From Chloroflexota bacterium (GTDB taxonomy: Bacteria > Chloroflexota > Anaerolineae > Anaerolineales > Anaerolineaceae), in the NCBI GenBank assembly GCA_023434145.1, contig JAEYTI010000235.1, positions 1-14,957 on the forward strand: DNA of 14,957 bases. Direction: 5' to 3'. The notes beneath the pieces were generated by a model, which was not told where the DNA came from, searched no databases, and worked only from the letters and a program-made list of their open reading frames with translations. Shown here piece after piece: positions 13,364-14,957 of the stretch (positions within the stretch are counted from its first letter, which is position 1; every line of letters starts with the position of its first letter). The translations under genes and the position numbers were made by a program.

Positions 13364-13846
13364 ATGGAAAACAAGATGGACAAAAAGATGGAAAATAAAA
13401 TGGAGACGAGCTACAAGAAGCTCGCCATAGCAATTGCGATCAACACCATCATCATGTACCTGATCGGCTACGTGATGATTGACCGTCTCGAACATTTTCA
13501 GATCAACATCAACCGCCTGTACATGGCCTTGTTGATGGCCGCCCCCATGGTAATCATTATGCTGCTGGTTATGCGTTCCATGTTTATGAACAAGCGACTC
13601 AACACAATTCTCTTCGCCGGCGCTGGGCTAGCGATGGTACTGCTGTTTTTCCTCATCCGCTCGCAGACGCCGGTGGGAGATGTCCAGTTCTTGCGCTCGA
13701 TGATTCCCCATCACTCCAGCGCCATCGTCATGTGCCAGGAAGCAGCCATCTCAGACCCCGAAATCATCACACTGTGCAATGAAATCATCCAAGCGCAGGA
13801 GGAAGAAATCACGCAGATGGAAGCGATCCTCAAGCGGTACCGTTAG
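13364..13846 (+). CDS. DUF305-type membrane protein
   Basis: From ATG 13364 the product is 160 residues. A charged Met/Lys start (MENKMDKKMENKMETS, a short internal repeat) leads to three predicted membrane helices at about 19-39, 53-71 and 80-99. A soluble tail carries the DUF305 signature FLRSMIPHHSSAIVMCQEA (His116, His117, Met123). The family is poorly characterised. Some members, such as CopM of Synechocystis, bind copper, and the HHxxAxxM motif plus Cys124 and Cys138 would suit metal binding. Many Gram-positive relatives combine a multi-helix membrane part with this tail in the same way. AGGAG at 13352-13356 supports this start over an earlier ATG at 13322. The 3' end overlaps the convergent kinase gene by 17 bp. 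Confidence 0.85.
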   Translation: MENKMDKKMENKMETSYKKLAIAIAINTIIMYLIGYVMIDRLEHFQININRLYMALLMAAPMVIIMLLVMRSMFMNKRLNTILFAGAGLAMVLLFFLIRSQTPVGDVQFLRSMIPHHSSAIVMCQEAAISDPEIITLCNEIIQAQEEEITQMEAILKRYR

Positions 13847-14852
13847 GGGTAGCGTTCAAGGCTTTTTCCCAATCGCAGGCCGATTCCACCACATCGCCAG
13901 AGTTGAATAGCTGCATAAACGCTTCCACCGAAGCGGCCCTGGTTGCCTCTCCTGCATCTGGCAGCAGGAACACCCGCTCGCCATAGTCGCCAAACTCCTG
14001 CACCGCCCACTCATAACAGTAGTAGGCCATTGTCACCCGGTCGATCACTACCGGCCCATAGCCTTGCAGAAACAGCGACTCTTCGACCGGTTGCGCACCC
14101 AACCCCATGCCGATCTGCTCGATCAAAAATATCAGATCGCGCTCCACCGGCGCATATATCGGCTGATCCCAATCGACAATATGTAGCCCGCCCGCGCGGT
14201 CGACCAGTACATTGGCAGTGTGGATATCGGCATGGCACAGCATGGTTGGCGCACTCCGCGCCGCCGCCATGTGACCCAATTCCTCGCATCGCGCTGTGAT
14301 CCCCAGGATTTCCGCTCGTCGCTGCTTCCAGAACTCCGCCAATGCACATTGTGAGGCATCAGAAAAGCCACCCTTTGCGATCAGCGCATCCAGCCGCCGA
14401 ACCATCCCTGCCCACTTCGGCACGAATGTTTCTTGCGCCACCTGTTCCTGCACTTCCTCCGGCAGCCGCGCCTCATGAATCTGCCGCAGCGTCGCGCCAA
14501 GCTCCACCCACTGCGCATCCGTCAACCCGGCATCCATTCCTGACTGCCCCTCAATGAAGGGGTACAGGATCAGCCAGAAATCCGCTGCCGGAGCGAACAT
14601 CGCACCCGAAAGCATTGGAACCGGCGCAACCACCTGCCGTATACCCAGATCATTGAGCATACGGGGCACATCAACAACGGCTGGCGGCGGCTGTGCGCGC
14701 TTCATTTTTAAGAAATAATCTCCAGCGCGGAAAACCCACGTGCCGGTTTCGTTTCCAACCGGCAAAAAGGTGATATCCGAGACGCGAATCCCCCAGTTCA
14801 CATCCAGGGTCGCGGTTATCGCTTCATTTGAGAGATCAGGTCGCTCGATCAC
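13830..14852 (-). CDS. Aminoglycoside phosphotransferase-family kinase (APH(9)-like)
   Basis: The 340-residue protein shows the protein-kinase-like APH layout. The N-lobe has the conserved Lys in DYFLKMK (about Lys49) and a hinge at FWLILYPFIEG. The catalytic loop is LCHADIHTANVLV (His207, Asp209, Asn214), and the metal-binding Asp is in IVDWDQP (Asp227). HAD instead of HGD and DWDxPxxAPxERDLxF are typical of the spectinomycin kinase APH(9) group. The function could be antibiotic modification or phosphorylation of another small hydroxylated compound; sequence alone cannot tell. The start codon is GTG, no Shine-Dalgarno is visible, and TAAAAT (minus strand, 14859-14864) ends six bases before it, which again fits a leaderless mRNA. 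The 3' end overlaps the DUF305 gene. Confidence 0.8.
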   Translation of the reverse strand: MIERPDLSNEAITATLDVNWGIRVSDITFLPVGNETGTWVFRAGDYFLKMKRAQPPPAVVDVPRMLNDLGIRQVVAPVPMLSGAMFAPAADFWLILYPFIEGQSGMDAGLTDAQWVELGATLRQIHEARLPEEVQEQVAQETFVPKWAGMVRRLDALIAKGGFSDASQCALAEFWKQRRAEILGITARCEELGHMAAARSAPTMLCHADIHTANVLVDRAGGLHIVDWDQPIYAPVERDLIFLIEQIGMGLGAQPVEESLFLQGYGPVVIDRVTMAYYCYEWAVQEFGDYGERVFLLPDAGEATRAASVEAFMQLFNSGDVVESACDWEKALNATPNGTA

Positions 14853-14858
14853 TTTACA

Positions 14859-14864
14859 ATTTTA
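14859..14864 (-). promoter_or_regulatory. Possible -10 of the APH-like gene, leaderless geometry
   Basis: On the minus strand TAAAAT is followed by TGTAAA and then GTG, the same six-base gap as at acuI. No consensus -35 is visible. Confidence 0.35.
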
Positions 14865-14901
14865 CCGGAAACGGGATGTTTTTCTTCCACCCCGTTTCCG
14901 G
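14865..14901. repeat. Hairpin upstream of the APH-like gene
   Basis: CCGGAAACGGG (14865-14875) and its reverse complement (14891-14901) form an 11-bp perfect stem with a 15-nt loop. It directly abuts the possible -10 of the kinase gene. It may be the terminator of a gene outside the window. The remaining 56 bp is T- and G-rich and ends in a G8 run, with no gene visible. Confidence 0.7.
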
Positions 14902-14957
14902 GTGTGTTTCTCTTTCTTGGGCAGTTAACAGTTTGTTGGGGTGGTCAGGGGGGGGGA

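Noticed and set aside
14934..14957. G-rich end of the window as a quadruplex
   Set aside because: One G8 run and one GGGG at the very edge may be an assembly or cut effect; too little sequence to judge.

Overview
The window is a chromosomal stretch, about 55-60% G+C by eye, from what looks like a heterotrophic bacterium. The probable source is Chloroflexota (Anaerolineae-like). That is an inference from the combination of a lipobox/PD40/SH3 surface lipoprotein, a fused AAA+/VWA chelatase gene, a YceI/MarR pair and an APH(9)-like kinase; no rRNA or other marker gene is present to confirm it. I see no tRNA, rRNA, CRISPR array or phage module.

Layout. 1-182: C-terminal end of an ORF cut by the window edge, probably a DDE transposase. 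242-1706: a SAM-dependent O-methyltransferase and a small lipoprotein on +, whose stop overlaps the stop of a convergent acuI/yhdH-type MDR oxidoreductase (1703-2707, -). 2914-3633: a zinc-dependent phospholipase C-like protein. 4021-5898: an asparagine synthase-like protein lacking the N-terminal cysteine nucleophile. 6001-7128: a uroporphyrinogen-decarboxylase-family protein. 7303-8412 (-): a YceI protein and a MarR repressor that share an operator motif. 8779-10290: a PD40 (TolB-like) plus SH3 lipoprotein. 10340-10771 (-): an unrecognised protein. 11080-13175: a Mg/Co-chelatase gene (chlD) split at an A10 tract. 13364-13846: a membrane DUF305 protein. 13830-14852 (-): an APH-family kinase whose 3' end overlaps the DUF305 gene.

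The most important observation is at 12176-12189. The AAA+ (ChlI-like) ORF ends at A AAA AAG UAG, the classic bacterial -1 slippery heptamer directly followed by a stop. A -1 slip continues into the VWA (ChlD) ORF and gives one 698-residue protein. An SD-like AGGAG lies 14 nt upstream and a small hairpin lies downstream. The gene is therefore likely to make two chelatase subunits, a 369-aa ChlI-like and a 698-aa ChlD-like protein, by programmed frameshifting. This is a known mechanism for fused chlD genes; this locus looks like a clear instance.

Second, three long intergenic hairpins (around 3648, 3899 and 10903) share one orientation, with G/T-rich 5' arms and A/C-rich 3' arms, and a similar stem / internal loop / stem / apical hairpin layout. 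Two of them lie in the probable leaders of the asparagine synthase-like and chelatase genes. Third, a consensus sigma70 promoter (TTGACA-17-TATAAT) with a perfect 12-bp dyad controls marR, and the same core dyad lies just after the -10 of yceI, which predicts a small autoregulated circuit.
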